From contig NC_008009.1 of assembly GCF_000014005.1 (NCBI RefSeq), forward strand, positions 1,426,001 through 1,490,000: DNA of 64,000 nucleotides, read 5' to 3'. A model generated the notes under the pieces. That model ran no database searches and was not told where the DNA came from. It saw only the letters and a program-made list of their open reading frames with translations. Shown here piece by piece: positions 34,935 to 43,319 of this stretch (positions are counted from its first letter, which is position 1; the number at the start of each line of letters is the position of its first letter). The DNA is from Candidatus Koribacter versatilis Ellin345. GTDB taxonomy: Bacteria; Acidobacteriota; Terriglobia; Terriglobales; Acidobacteriaceae. Position numbers and translations under genes: made by a program.

Positions 34935-35471
34935 ATGCCGATAGAGTTCGACGTGCCGTTGAGCACCGAAAACTCACGTACGACGGCCCTCCGTTGTTCA
35001 ACGCGGGCGCATTTTCGCGCGCCTCGGAAACAGCAGGGGTTCACACTGATCGAACTGGTTGTGGTGGTCGCGATCATCCTGACGATCGCGGCGATTGCCA
35101 TTCCCAATTTCATGCAGGCCGTACGGCAAGCGCGAATTGCAAGGGCAGTGGGAGATATTCGCGCGATCGTGAATGACATCCAGGCCTACAACGTCACCTA
35201 CGATAAGTATCCCGACACCCTCGATGACATCGGTCGCAGTGATACGAAGGATCCCTGGGGAGATCCCTACCAATACCTGAATTTCGCCGATACCAAAGGC
35301 AAGGGGAAGCAGCGCAAGGACCGCTTCCTTGTGCCCATCAACAGCTATTTCGACCTGTACAGCATGGGCGAAGACAAACTAAGCGTTCCGCCACTGACGG
35401 CTAAACAGAGCCAGGACGACATCATTTATGCCAGTGATGGGTCGTTTGTCGGCTTGGCCTCTGACTACTAA
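34935..35471 (+). CDS. type IV pilin / GspG-like pseudopilin
   Basis: The prepilin has the cleavage and methylation site QQG-FTLIELVVVVAII, followed by the helix and a globular domain of about 120 residues. It contains DIQAYNVTYDKYPDTLDDIG and DPWGDPYQYL, the pattern of the type II secretion pseudopilin GspG (calcium-loop region). The leader before the G-F site is unusually long (about 38 residues from ATG 34935; more if the TTG at 34917 with AAAGG upstream is used). No other secretion genes are nearby, so it may be an orphan minor pilin. It precedes the HD-GYP gene by 12 bases. Confidence 0.85.
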   Translation: MPIEFDVPLSTENSRTTALRCSTRAHFRAPRKQQGFTLIELVVVVAIILTIAAIAIPNFMQAVRQARIARAVGDIRAIVNDIQAYNVTYDKYPDTLDDIGRSDTKDPWGDPYQYLNFADTKGKGKQRKDRFLVPINSYFDLYSMGEDKLSVPPLTAKQSQDDIIYASDGSFVGLASDY

Positions 35472-35483
35472 GGAGCAACACTG

Positions 35484-37103
35484 ATGCAGTTTACGACCGC
35501 AGTAGTGAAGAGCAAGGTAGCGCGTCGCATCCTGTTGTTGTTCATCGGTTGCGCCCTGTTGCCGGTCACGGTGCTGGCTGTGTTGTCGTTTTACCAAGTC
35601 TCCTCACAGCTTCGCGAACAGAGCCTGAAACAATTGCAGCACTCGAGTAAAAGCGAAGGAATGGCCATCTTTCACAACCTCGAGATGGCAGATACAGATC
35701 TACAACTTCTCGTGTCCGAGGCGGAACCTTCGTCGAAGCTATCGGCGAGCGATCTCTTGGCGAAACACTTCTTGCGCGTGGGGGCATTCGGTCCCTCTCG
35801 AGAGGCGCAGGCGGTCCTCGGCAATTCCATTTCGATGCCGGACCTGACGGAGCAGGAACTACACCACCTCGGAACCGGAAAGGCCTTGCTGCGAAGCATC
35901 CCTTGCCGAGTTAACGCCGGCATGGAGTGTCTGCTGATGCTGCGCAAGAGCAAGAATACGAATCTCGTGGTGGCCGGTGAACTCGACCTCGTATTCGTGT
36001 TCGAGGCGCGGACGATTCCCCCGGGGCTCGACATGTGTGTATTTTCGGCAGACCGGGCACCGATCTTCTGCCCCGCCGGGGATGCGGCGCTCCAGTCGAA
36101 TGCGGCGGGGCGGTTCGACCACAGTTCCGACCTTTTTTCCTGGCGGAGTGGATCGGAGACCTATGACGCGGCATATTGGAAGCTGCTGATTACGCCGAGC
36201 TTCTTCCAGCAGTCATGGACGATTGTAGTGAGCGCCAACCGTCAAGACGTTCTCGCCCCCATGGCACGCTTTCGCCAGTCGTTCCCATTGCTCATCCTGT
36301 TAGTGTTCTGGGTCGTTTTGCTGCTGAGCCTGGTCCAGATCCGCCGCACGCTCGGTCCGCTCGAGAGGCTCGAAGAAGCCACCAAACAGATTGCGGGACG
36401 AGACTTCAAAATCTCGCTTGATGTGCACAGCGGCGACGAGTTCGAGAACCTCGCAGACTCCTTCAATGAGATGGCGCGGCAACTGGAGATGCAGTTCAAA
36501 GCGATGGAGGAACTCCATTGGGGGACTCTCACAGCGCTTGCCCGAGCCATTGACGCTAAATCCGATTGGACGGCCGGTCATTCCGAACGCGTAACGGTGC
36601 TTGCAACTTCGATTGGACGGCGGATGGGACTCTCGCCCGAAGAACTCAACATCATGCACATGGGTGGCTTGTTGCATGACATCGGGAAAATTGGAACGCC
36701 GCCCGATGTCTTGGACAAACCTGGCAAACTCACCCCCGACGAGATGCTCACCATGATGAGCCACGTGCAAATCGGCGTGAGAATCCTGGAGCCCATCGCA
36801 GGTTTCCGCAAAGCGCTCTCGATCGTGTCACAGCATCACGAGTGGTACGACGGTACCGGCTACCCCAACAAGCTGAAGGGTGAGGAGATCAGTCTTCATG
36901 CCCGCATTTTCGCCGTGGCCGACTGCTTCGATGCCCTGACTTCCGATCGCCCTTACCGTAAGGGTCTTCCCACCGTGCAGACGCTGGCGATCATGAAGAG
37001 CCAATCAGGAACCCACTTCGATCCCGCCGTCCTAATCGTCTTTTTGGAGATGATGGCCGAAAAAGAGGAGACTCAGCTTGTCGCAAGTACCATCACAAAC
37101 TGA
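35484..37103 (+). CDS. membrane HD-GYP phosphodiesterase with HAMP domain
   Basis: The 539-aa protein has two membrane segments (about 15-37 and 266-286) flanking a periplasmic sensor of some 225 residues. A HAMP linker follows (about 287-335, EEATKQIAGRDFKISL), then the HD-GYP domain with LLHDIGKIG (His398-Asp399) and HHEWYDGTGYP (GYP at 459-461). Such domains cleave cyclic di-GMP. An AGGAG ribosome site precedes the ATG. It sits right after the pseudopilin gene, which suggests control of surface motility or adhesion, and overlaps the next lipoprotein-like gene. Confidence 0.93.
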   Translation: MQFTTAVVKSKVARRILLLFIGCALLPVTVLAVLSFYQVSSQLREQSLKQLQHSSKSEGMAIFHNLEMADTDLQLLVSEAEPSSKLSASDLLAKHFLRVGAFGPSREAQAVLGNSISMPDLTEQELHHLGTGKALLRSIPCRVNAGMECLLMLRKSKNTNLVVAGELDLVFVFEARTIPPGLDMCVFSADRAPIFCPAGDAALQSNAAGRFDHSSDLFSWRSGSETYDAAYWKLLITPSFFQQSWTIVVSANRQDVLAPMARFRQSFPLLILLVFWVVLLLSLVQIRRTLGPLERLEEATKQIAGRDFKISLDVHSGDEFENLADSFNEMARQLEMQFKAMEELHWGTLTALARAIDAKSDWTAGHSERVTVLATSIGRRMGLSPEELNIMHMGGLLHDIGKIGTPPDVLDKPGKLTPDEMLTMMSHVQIGVRILEPIAGFRKALSIVSQHHEWYDGTGYPNKLKGEEISLHARIFAVADCFDALTSDRPYRKGLPTVQTLAIMKSQSGTHFDPAVLIVFLEMMAEKEETQLVASTITN

Positions 37104-37503
37104 GCAACGGTTCTTAGTCAGGTCTCTTGCGATTATAACGACCGTTCTGATGCTGAGCTGGTGCTTGGCTTGTCAAGACGCGATTCCTGTTGTTCCGCAA
37201 CACCTGCTGGGGACTTGGGTCACAGACGATCCGCGCTTTGCCGGCCGCACCTTCGAGATTACCCATACCCACGTCAAAATTGTCCAGGAGCAGGGCGGAC
37301 AGCCGGTGGTTGAGTCGATTCATAAAATCGAACGCAAGCCCGTTGGGCGCAATACCCTCTTTACTTTCTATACTAGGGACGACGCAGATCCCGACCAGAA
37401 ACCGGGGAAGATCATCTTCGAGTATGATCCGGGGGACGATGGCGTGATCCATTTCAAGAACCAAGCTCCAGCCTGGAAGAAGCGAGTCGAACCCTTGCTG
37501 TGA
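37078..37503 (+). CDS. putative lipoprotein, 141 aa, TTG start
   Basis: The TTG at 37078 has GAGGAG six bases upstream and lies inside the end of the HD-GYP gene (26-base overlap), so translation is probably coupled. The product has a hydrophobic start with SWCLAC near residue 32, a loose lipobox. Its roughly 100-residue domain has LLGTWVTDDPRFAGRTFEI and FYTRDDADPDQKPGKIIFEY and looks like a small lipocalin-like or beta-barrel fold; the GTW start is common in such proteins. No family is named. Confidence 0.6.
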   Translation: MSQVPSQTEQRFLVRSLAIITTVLMLSWCLACQDAIPVVPQHLLGTWVTDDPRFAGRTFEITHTHVKIVQEQGGQPVVESIHKIERKPVGRNTLFTFYTRDDADPDQKPGKIIFEYDPGDDGVIHFKNQAPAWKKRVEPLL

Positions 37504-37571
37504 TGTCGCTGGTTCCATTCGATTTCAAGGTTGACGATTCGCGGCACGAACGTGCTTCAATACATTTCGTC

Positions 37572-39125
37572 ATGCGAAGACTTCTCTGTTGGGTTCTGAT
37601 TCTCGCCGGGACGTGCGTCGCCCAGAAGCCGGCGCCCATTGCGGCGCAACTCGACGCACGCGAACAGCAATTGGAAAAGCTATACGCCGATTATTGGCGG
37701 ATGGAGTACAAGATCGCCCTCGGCGAATCGAACTTGTCCTCGCGCCCGATTCAAGAACAGATCCGCACCGTCGTCTCGGACGACAAGTTCCTCGTACAAC
37801 TGAAGAAGGCCAAGTTCACCGATCCGCTGCTGCAAAAACGCCAGAAACTGTTTCTGAACGAAGCGGTGTACACCAAGATCACCAACGATCCGGCCCTCAC
37901 GGCCGTAGTCGAACAAGTTACCAATCAGGACAATGCAATCCGATACAAGGTCGGTGATCGCTCACTGACTCGCGCGGAACTCACCGATCTGCTCGAGCAC
38001 AACCCCGATCGCCGTATTCGCGAAGCGGCCTGGCGTGCCGAGACCCAAATCACGAAGGCGAATGGCGACCACATCCGGCAGGCAATCCGTCTGCGCAACG
38101 ACCTCGCCAGCAAGTACTCCGACGAAATCTTCTCGATGTTCATGCTGCACCGCAAAGGCCTTGAGGTGCAGGACCTCTTCTCCTGGTTCGACCAGATCAA
38201 GGAACAAACTGAGCCGGAGTACCAGCGCCTGCTGGCGCAGATGCGGAAAGTCCTCGGTGTTGCGAAGATTGAGCCGTGGGACCTCGACTTCTACTTCGCG
38301 AATTTCACCCAATCGTTCGAAGCGCAGAAATTTCCGGTAGCGGAAGGCTGGCCAAAAGCCAAGCAACTCGCACAAGCCCTCGGCTACAACCTCGACTCGG
38401 TAGAAATGCACGACGCGGACCTCGGTTTCGGCGGGGCGGCCTATCCGGTCCTGTATGGAAAAGAAGCCAAGATACTGGCGAACCGGTACAAGGGCATCGA
38501 TTATTACGATCATCTTTTTCACGCCACCGGTCACGCTCTGCACTACGAGCTAATGGATGAGCCCTCCTATCTCATACGCGCGAACTACGCGGAGCCAATG
38601 GATGAAGGCACGGCGCAGGTTTTCACTCTTCAGCTTTATCGTCCCGAGGTTGAGATCAAAACGTTTGCTTTGAGCCCGGCACAGGCACGGCAGATGGGAA
38701 CCAGCTATCGTCTGCGCCAGCTAATGGAGGTGCGGGGCACTATCGCCGACGCGCTCTCGGAGTTCGAGACCTATGGCGATCCCGATCAGGATCCGTCGGC
38801 GGTATACAACCGCATCCACTCGCAGTATCTCGGCGTGGATATGCACGACGAGCCAGTGTGGGCATTCAATTCACTGTACGGATCTGACCCGATCTACCTT
38901 CAGAGTCTTGTTGTCGGCGACATGGTGGCTCACCAGATCGTTCATCACATCGACCAGCAGTACGGCCGCACTTGGGGCAAGGCCGCCGGGGAAGAACTTA
39001 AGGCTGATTTCTTCGCGCGCGGCGCCGAGATGACCATTGACGAGTACATGAAAAAAGGCACCGGCGAGGCCCTGACGCCGCGCTACCTGGTCCGCTTCCT
39101 CAGCGGATCACTCACGCTGCAATAG
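37572..39125 (+). CDS. exported M2/M3-like metallopeptidase with altered zinc motif
   Basis: The 517-aa protein has a signal peptide (RLLCWVLILAGTCVAQ), which sets the start at 37572. It has a largely helical body like peptidyl-dipeptidases of the M2 (ACE) and M3 clans. The zinc motif reads FHATGHALHYEL at residues 316-327: His317-Ala-Thr-Gly-His321, with the expected catalytic Glu after the first His replaced by Ala. The third ligand, MDEGTAQVF with Glu345, is present. It may bind zinc without normal hydrolysis, or the alanine may be a local feature of a subfamily. Confidence 0.72.
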   Translation: MRRLLCWVLILAGTCVAQKPAPIAAQLDAREQQLEKLYADYWRMEYKIALGESNLSSRPIQEQIRTVVSDDKFLVQLKKAKFTDPLLQKRQKLFLNEAVYTKITNDPALTAVVEQVTNQDNAIRYKVGDRSLTRAELTDLLEHNPDRRIREAAWRAETQITKANGDHIRQAIRLRNDLASKYSDEIFSMFMLHRKGLEVQDLFSWFDQIKEQTEPEYQRLLAQMRKVLGVAKIEPWDLDFYFANFTQSFEAQKFPVAEGWPKAKQLAQALGYNLDSVEMHDADLGFGGAAYPVLYGKEAKILANRYKGIDYYDHLFHATGHALHYELMDEPSYLIRANYAEPMDEGTAQVFTLQLYRPEVEIKTFALSPAQARQMGTSYRLRQLMEVRGTIADALSEFETYGDPDQDPSAVYNRIHSQYLGVDMHDEPVWAFNSLYGSDPIYLQSLVVGDMVAHQIVHHIDQQYGRTWGKAAGEELKADFFARGAEMTIDEYMKKGTGEALTPRYLVRFLSGSLTLQ

Positions 39126-39127
39126 AA

Positions 39128-39153
39128 AAACCCCGCGTTCGCGGGGTTTGTTT
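39128..39153. terminator. rho-independent terminator
   Basis: AAACCCCGC (39128-39136), loop GTTC, GCGGGGTTT (39141-39149), followed by TTTGTTT-type run. It stands 3 bases after the stop of the peptidase-like gene and can serve the convergent SYLF gene from the other side. Confidence 0.85.
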
Positions 39154-39166
39154 GAATCACGCCCGC

Positions 39167-39883
39167 CTAATTTTGCAGAGACTTCGGGTCCGACTTATTG
39201 ACCGGCGAGTGATGATTTAACACGGAGAGCAGCTTCGACGCCGATGCCGGCGCGCCGACTTTGCCGAGGCGAATAATGTCTTTCGCCGAGAGCTCGCGTC
39301 CGTAGAGCTTATGGTTAGCGCTACCATCCGAGCGCAGTGTCGTGCCTTCGAGCGAGATACCCGCGAACAATCCGCGCGATCGAGAATACGACAAGATCTC
39401 CGCGCGCATCACTACGTCGGTCGCGGCCTGCGCGTTGCGACCCTTCGGACCAGCAGCAGCCGCGGCATCCGCTCCAAGCTTCACTTTGCTCTTCAATAGT
39501 GAGGACGCGCCACGTGTGTTCATCACCAGCAGCACGAAGTCTGTCTCTTCGCCGCCAAGCTGAAAGCCAATGTTCCCGCCCTCAAGCGCATAGAGCGCCG
39601 GTGCGCTCCAGTGCCCGGTGTAGTGTTCGCCCGTGCGGCAGGTCATAATGCCGCGCCCGTAATTTCCTCCGATACCGATCGCAAACTTCTTCACCGAAGG
39701 CAGCACGATCACGCACTCAGCTTTGTCGAGCAGGTCTTGCGGGATGTTGTCGGGAATATTCAGGATCTCGCCCATCACGGTGCCGGCTTCTTCAACGCGA
39801 TCAGCTTCGTGTTCACCGGTGGATGCGAGAGACAATGTGGGAGCCATCAGCAGCCCAAGCAGGGCCGCAATCCAGCGCTTCAT
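39167..39883 (-). CDS. exported SYLF-domain (Ysc84-like) lipid-binding protein
   Basis: The 238-aa product has a signal peptide (RWIAALLGLLMAPTLSLAS). The SYLF/DUF500 domain has AECVIVLPSVKKFAIGIGGN, YGRGIMTCR, and GGEETDFVLLVMNTRGASSLLKSK, ending LSYSRSRGLFAGISLEGTTL. SYLF proteins bind phosphoinositides in eukaryotes; the role in bacteria is unknown, probably a periplasmic or outer-membrane lipid contact. It is downstream of the M50 peptidase gene on the same strand, three bases apart. Confidence 0.88.
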   Translation of the reverse strand: MKRWIAALLGLLMAPTLSLASTGEHEADRVEEAGTVMGEILNIPDNIPQDLLDKAECVIVLPSVKKFAIGIGGNYGRGIMTCRTGEHYTGHWSAPALYALEGGNIGFQLGGEETDFVLLVMNTRGASSLLKSKVKLGADAAAAAGPKGRNAQAATDVVMRAEILSYSRSRGLFAGISLEGTTLRSDGSANHKLYGRELSAKDIIRLGKVGAPASASKLLSVLNHHSPVNKSDPKSLQN

Positions 39884-39886
39884 TCC

Positions 39887-40867
39887 TTACCCTCCGTGTT
39901 TCCAATACATGATGAAGTCATAAATCGAGAGGCCAGCGAAGGGGCGCGGTGCAATCGTTATCACCAACATTACCAGACCGCAGAACGCTATCCAACGTCG
40001 CGGCTTATCGAGCGGCGGATATTCCGGCACCCACGGGTGGCGAATTGCGATCGCCAGGAAAATGGCCCACAGCAACCAACCCAGGAACAAGAAAAACGAC
40101 AGCCCAAAGAGAGCGATGATGGTGCAAATCGAAATCCATCGATGTGTGCGCGGCCAGACGCTGGCAAGAATGTGCCCGCCGTCGAGTTGCCCGCCGGGCA
40201 GCAGGTTCAGTGAAGTGGCAAACATGCCGAACCATGCCGCAATCGCGATCGGATGCAGCGCGGTTTGGCTCAGGGCCACGCGCGGCCCGCAGACAATATG
40301 TGCCAGATGGAATACCAGGGGAAAGCCAAAATCAATCGGTTCGCCAGATCCCGCGCGCGAAAGCGCCAGCCCGAGGAACAGCAAAGGCATCGCGACGACG
40401 AATCCGGCAATCGGTCCACCAATGCCGATATCGAAGAGCGCCTTGCGCGATCGGATCGGCGACTTGATCCGGATGAACGCACCAAGTGTCCCAATCAAAG
40501 TCGGCGCCGGAAGAAAATAGGGCAGCGTCGCAAGCACATGGTAACGCCGGCAATAGACGTAGTGCCCCATCTCGTGCGCGAGCAGGATCCCCATCAGGGA
40601 CAGCGCAAACGGCAGGCCAAGCAGCAAGTTCGAAGGTTGATGCAGAACCCAAAGCAGCGGGAAAGGGAAGCCATCGCCAATCAGCGGCTGATGGTGCATG
40701 AAGTTGTCCTGAAACTTAGCTCCCACCGTCAGCGTTGTAAAGAACGTGAGCGCCAGCAACAGTGCATGCAGCCAATACCGCGTCTTTACGCGGGGATAGT
40801 AGTACACCGGTACGGGATAATCGTATTCCGGGGATTCCGTTGGCAGAGGGGTATTCGGGTCAGACAT
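39887..40867 (-). CDS. site-2 protease family (M50) membrane metallopeptidase
   Basis: The roughly 326-aa integral membrane protein has the zinc motif LLAHEMGHYVYCRRY in one membrane segment and LNLLPGGQLDGGH (with the N-P/L-x-x-G-x-x-D-G motif) in a later one, the hallmark of the S2P/RseP/SpoIVFB family. It cuts membrane-spanning substrates. No PDZ domain is apparent. The start MSDPNTPL at 40867 has GGAGG upstream; the longer frame to 40963 is not needed. It precedes the SYLF gene. A regulated-proteolysis partner is not obvious nearby. Confidence 0.88.
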   Translation of the reverse strand: MSDPNTPLPTESPEYDYPVPVYYYPRVKTRYWLHALLLALTFFTTLTVGAKFQDNFMHHQPLIGDGFPFPLLWVLHQPSNLLLGLPFALSLMGILLAHEMGHYVYCRRYHVLATLPYFLPAPTLIGTLGAFIRIKSPIRSRKALFDIGIGGPIAGFVVAMPLLFLGLALSRAGSGEPIDFGFPLVFHLAHIVCGPRVALSQTALHPIAIAAWFGMFATSLNLLPGGQLDGGHILASVWPRTHRWISICTIIALFGLSFFLFLGWLLWAIFLAIAIRHPWVPEYPPLDKPRRWIAFCGLVMLVITIAPRPFAGLSIYDFIMYWKHGG

Positions 40868-41012
40868 GCTCAGGACGCCCTCCATAATCTCATGTCGGTG
40901 CCAGTTGAGATACCGACCCTGCCCGGGAACGGAACTACCGCAAATCGTCACAAAAGTATGCACTGTTCGGCCCGACTCTGGTGCTATACCAGAGTCGAGT
41001 CAGGAGTCCTGT

Positions 41013-41795
41013 ATGCGGATTGGTATGCGGGCGTCCCTGGTAGCATCGTTACTTTGGATCGCGGTTCCCGTTTTCGCGCAGCATGGCGCGAGCAGTTCCT
41101 CGGGATCCACCGGCGCATCTTCGAGCGGATCCTCTTCGTCTGGTGGTGGTGGCGGACACTCTTCGGGTGGCGGATCGAGTTCCAGTGGGGGTTCTTCTTC
41201 GAGCCACAGCAGCGGCGGAACGAGTTCTTCTGGCGGTTCTCACAACAGCAGTTCCGGAAGTGGTGGGCACTCCGCTTCTCCATCGCCCGGTAACGTGGCC
41301 CGCTCCGAAGTCTCACCACGGGATAGCGGACACAAGCAGCCGCCAGCCTCTCAGTCAGTGACCGATCGCGCGAAAACCAGCCGGGATAAAGATAAGAATG
41401 TTCCGAAACATCCGCAGCCGGCGACCGCCCAGCGGAAAACCGGTCTACGCAGCGATCATAACGACCACGACCACGATCACCACCATCATCACGACCACTG
41501 GTGGAAACATCATCATCACCATCACGGCGCATACGCCGCGAACGATTTCTCGTATGAACCGTGCCGCTTCGAGCCCGACGAACAGTTTGACAGCATGGAA
41601 ATTCGGCTTTCGCCCGATAGCCAGCAGCGGTGGGAACTTCTAGGGAACTGCTCAGATCGGCGATGGAGGTTGACGAACTGGGGGTTTGGATTGCCCAGCA
41701 AAACTGAGCAGAATGGCTCGAAGACGGGATCGCAGCCAAGTGGGACGGACCTGCCGCTGCCTAACATTCCGACGGATCCGCCAACGCCGAACTAA
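41013..41795 (+). CDS. exported Ser/Gly-rich and His-rich low-complexity protein
   Basis: The 260-aa protein has a signal peptide (RASLVASLLWIAVPVFAQ) and AGGAG before the ATG at 41013. A low-complexity stretch of Ser and Gly follows (about residues 21-105), then a basic Pro/Lys-containing region and a remarkable His-Asp tract (about 160-190, with HDHDHHHHHDHWW and KHHHHHH). The C-terminal 70 residues look folded (FDSMEIRLSPDSQQRWELL, two cysteines). The His tract should bind divalent metal. No family is recognised; it may be a cell-surface metal sink or an adhesin-like protein. Its stop overlaps the convergent HU stop by four bases. Confidence 0.7.
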   Translation: MRIGMRASLVASLLWIAVPVFAQHGASSSSGSTGASSSGSSSSGGGGGHSSGGGSSSSGGSSSSHSSGGTSSSGGSHNSSSGSGGHSASPSPGNVARSEVSPRDSGHKQPPASQSVTDRAKTSRDKDKNVPKHPQPATAQRKTGLRSDHNDHDHDHHHHHDHWWKHHHHHHGAYAANDFSYEPCRFEPDEQFDSMEIRLSPDSQQRWELLGNCSDRRWRLTNWGFGLPSKTEQNGSKTGSQPSGTDLPLPNIPTDPPTPN

Positions 41796-42061
41796 TCGAT
41801 CGACTGTAGTTCTTTTCCCGGCTTAAACCGCACCGCCTTGCCCGGCGGAATGTTCACTTCCGCGCCGGTGCGCGGATTGCGGCCAATGCCGGTTTTGCGA
41901 GGGCGCACGTTAAAGACGCCAAAGCCGCGGAGTTCAATGCGGTCGCCGCGCGACAAGGCCTTCTTCATGCTCTCAAACACGGTCTCGACGGCCAGCTCGG
42001 CTTTGGTCTTGGTTACGCCGGTCTTGTTCACCACTTCGTTGATGATGTCCAGCTTGATCAC
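41792..42061 (-). CDS. HU/IHF family DNA-binding protein
   Basis: A histone-like nucleoid protein of 89 aa from the GTG at 42061. The GTG has GGAG about nine bases upstream, and the start then reads M-IKLDIINEVVNKTGVTK, the normal HU beginning, so the longer frame to 42124 is not chosen. Motifs are DRIELRGFGVFNVRPRKTG and GRNPRTGAEVNIPPGKAV, the DNA-binding arm with the RNPRTG signature. It works as a dimer that bends DNA. IHF-like and HU-like types are not told apart. Confidence 0.9.
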   Translation of the reverse strand: MIKLDIINEVVNKTGVTKTKAELAVETVFESMKKALSRGDRIELRGFGVFNVRPRKTGIGRNPRTGAEVNIPPGKAVRFKPGKELQSID

Positions 42062-42242
42062 GGTTGGGCTCCGGGTAAAGGTGGTGACAGCACGCCTATC
42101 CTGCTCTAAATCCATGACATACACAGAATGGCTGAATGCGAATCGTAAGTGGAACCGCGCCCATTGTCAATCATGGTCATTGCCTTTTAAGATGGCCACT
42201 GACTTCCCAAGTTCCACGACCTGACCTTCTCAACGGAGACCC

Positions 42243-42797
42243 ATGGCCATCAAGAGTGACCGCTGGATACGCCGCATGGCGCAAGAACACGACATGATCA
42301 ACCCCTTTTACGAGAAGCAGATGCGCCAAGGGGTCATTTCTTACGGCCTGTCGTCCTACGGCTACGACCTGCGCGTGGCGGACGAATTCAAGATCTTTAC
42401 CAACGTCAACAACGCCATCGTCGACCCCAAACACTTCGACGAGAAGTCCTTTGTCACCATAACCAGCGACGTCTGCATCGTGCCGCCGAACTCCTTCGCC
42501 CTCGCGCGCTCGGTCGAATACTTCAAAATCCCGCGCGACGTGCTGACCATCTGCGTTGGCAAGAGCACCTACGCTCGCTGCGGCATCATCGTGAACGTCA
42601 CGCCCTTCGAGCCCGAGTGGGAGGGCTACGTCACCCTCGAAATCTCGAACACCACGCCGCTGCCGGCGAAGATCTATGCCAACGAAGGCCTCTGCCAGAT
42701 CCTGTTCTTCCAGAGCGATGAGGTTTGCGAGATCAGCTATAAGGACAAAAAGGGCAAGTACCAGTCGCAGAAGGGAATCGTGTTGCCGAAGCTGTAA
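42243..42797 (+). CDS. dcd: dCTP deaminase
   Basis: Deaminates dCTP to dUTP for thymidylate synthesis. The 184-aa protein has [16 protein letters not shown] at the start and the active-site region [20 protein letters not shown], then [20 protein letters not shown] with the catalytic glutamate and the I-S-N-T motif. The end [13 protein letters not shown] is normal. It may also carry the dUTPase activity of bifunctional forms, which cannot be told from here. Its stop overlaps the GNAT start by one base (TAATG). Confidence 0.94.
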
Positions 42798-43267
42798 TGC
42801 CCATCGAAATTCGAATAGCGAACGCCGCGGATATCCCCGCCATGCTGGGGGTGATCAACGCGGCGTTCGCTATCGAGACCTTCCTCGAAGGCCAGCGCGC
42901 CGATGCAGCGCGAATCGAAGAGATGATGGAGAAGGGCAAATTCTTCGTCGTGCTCGACAACGGCGAGATCGTTGCATCCATCTACGTCGAACCGCGCGGT
43001 GAGCGATCCCTCCTCGCGATGCTCGCAGTACACCCGAAGAAGCAGGGCAGTCCTCTGGCCTTCCGATTGGCGCGTGCTGCCGAAGCCCACTGCCGCGAGC
43101 AGGGCTGCAAGTTCGCCGACATCACCGTACTCAGCCAGCGGACCGAATTGCCACCGGTGTATGAACGGTTCGGCTATCGTCTGACCGGGACGAAGGAGTT
43201 CGAATCCACGCAGCAGTTGAAAGACGGCGTGCAGTGCCACACGCTGCTGCTGACCAAAGAGCTCTGA
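42797..43267 (+). CDS. GNAT-family N-acetyltransferase
   Basis: The 156-aa protein has the GNAT pattern: IRIANAADIPAMLGVINAAF at the start, LLAMLAVHPKKQGSPLAFRL with the acetyl-CoA loop, and YERFGYRLTGTKEF near the end. The substrate is unknown. The start uses the last base of the dcd stop, so the pair is translated together, a link between nucleotide metabolism and acetylation that may be only positional. A terminator follows at 43276. Confidence 0.82.
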   Translation: MPIEIRIANAADIPAMLGVINAAFAIETFLEGQRADAARIEEMMEKGKFFVVLDNGEIVASIYVEPRGERSLLAMLAVHPKKQGSPLAFRLARAAEAHCREQGCKFADITVLSQRTELPPVYERFGYRLTGTKEFESTQQLKDGVQCHTLLLTKEL

Positions 43268-43275
43268 CCAATGCA

Positions 43276-43298
43276 AAAGCCCCGCTCAGCGGGGCTTT
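43276..43298. terminator. rho-independent terminator between convergent genes
   Basis: AAAGCCCCGC and GCGGGGCTTT are exact inverted copies around TCA, with a T-run on each strand. It ends the dcd-GNAT transcript and, from the other side, the Hfq-like gene. Confidence 0.85.
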
Positions 43299-43319
43299 CA
43301 CGTTCAATCTTGTTCCGAC

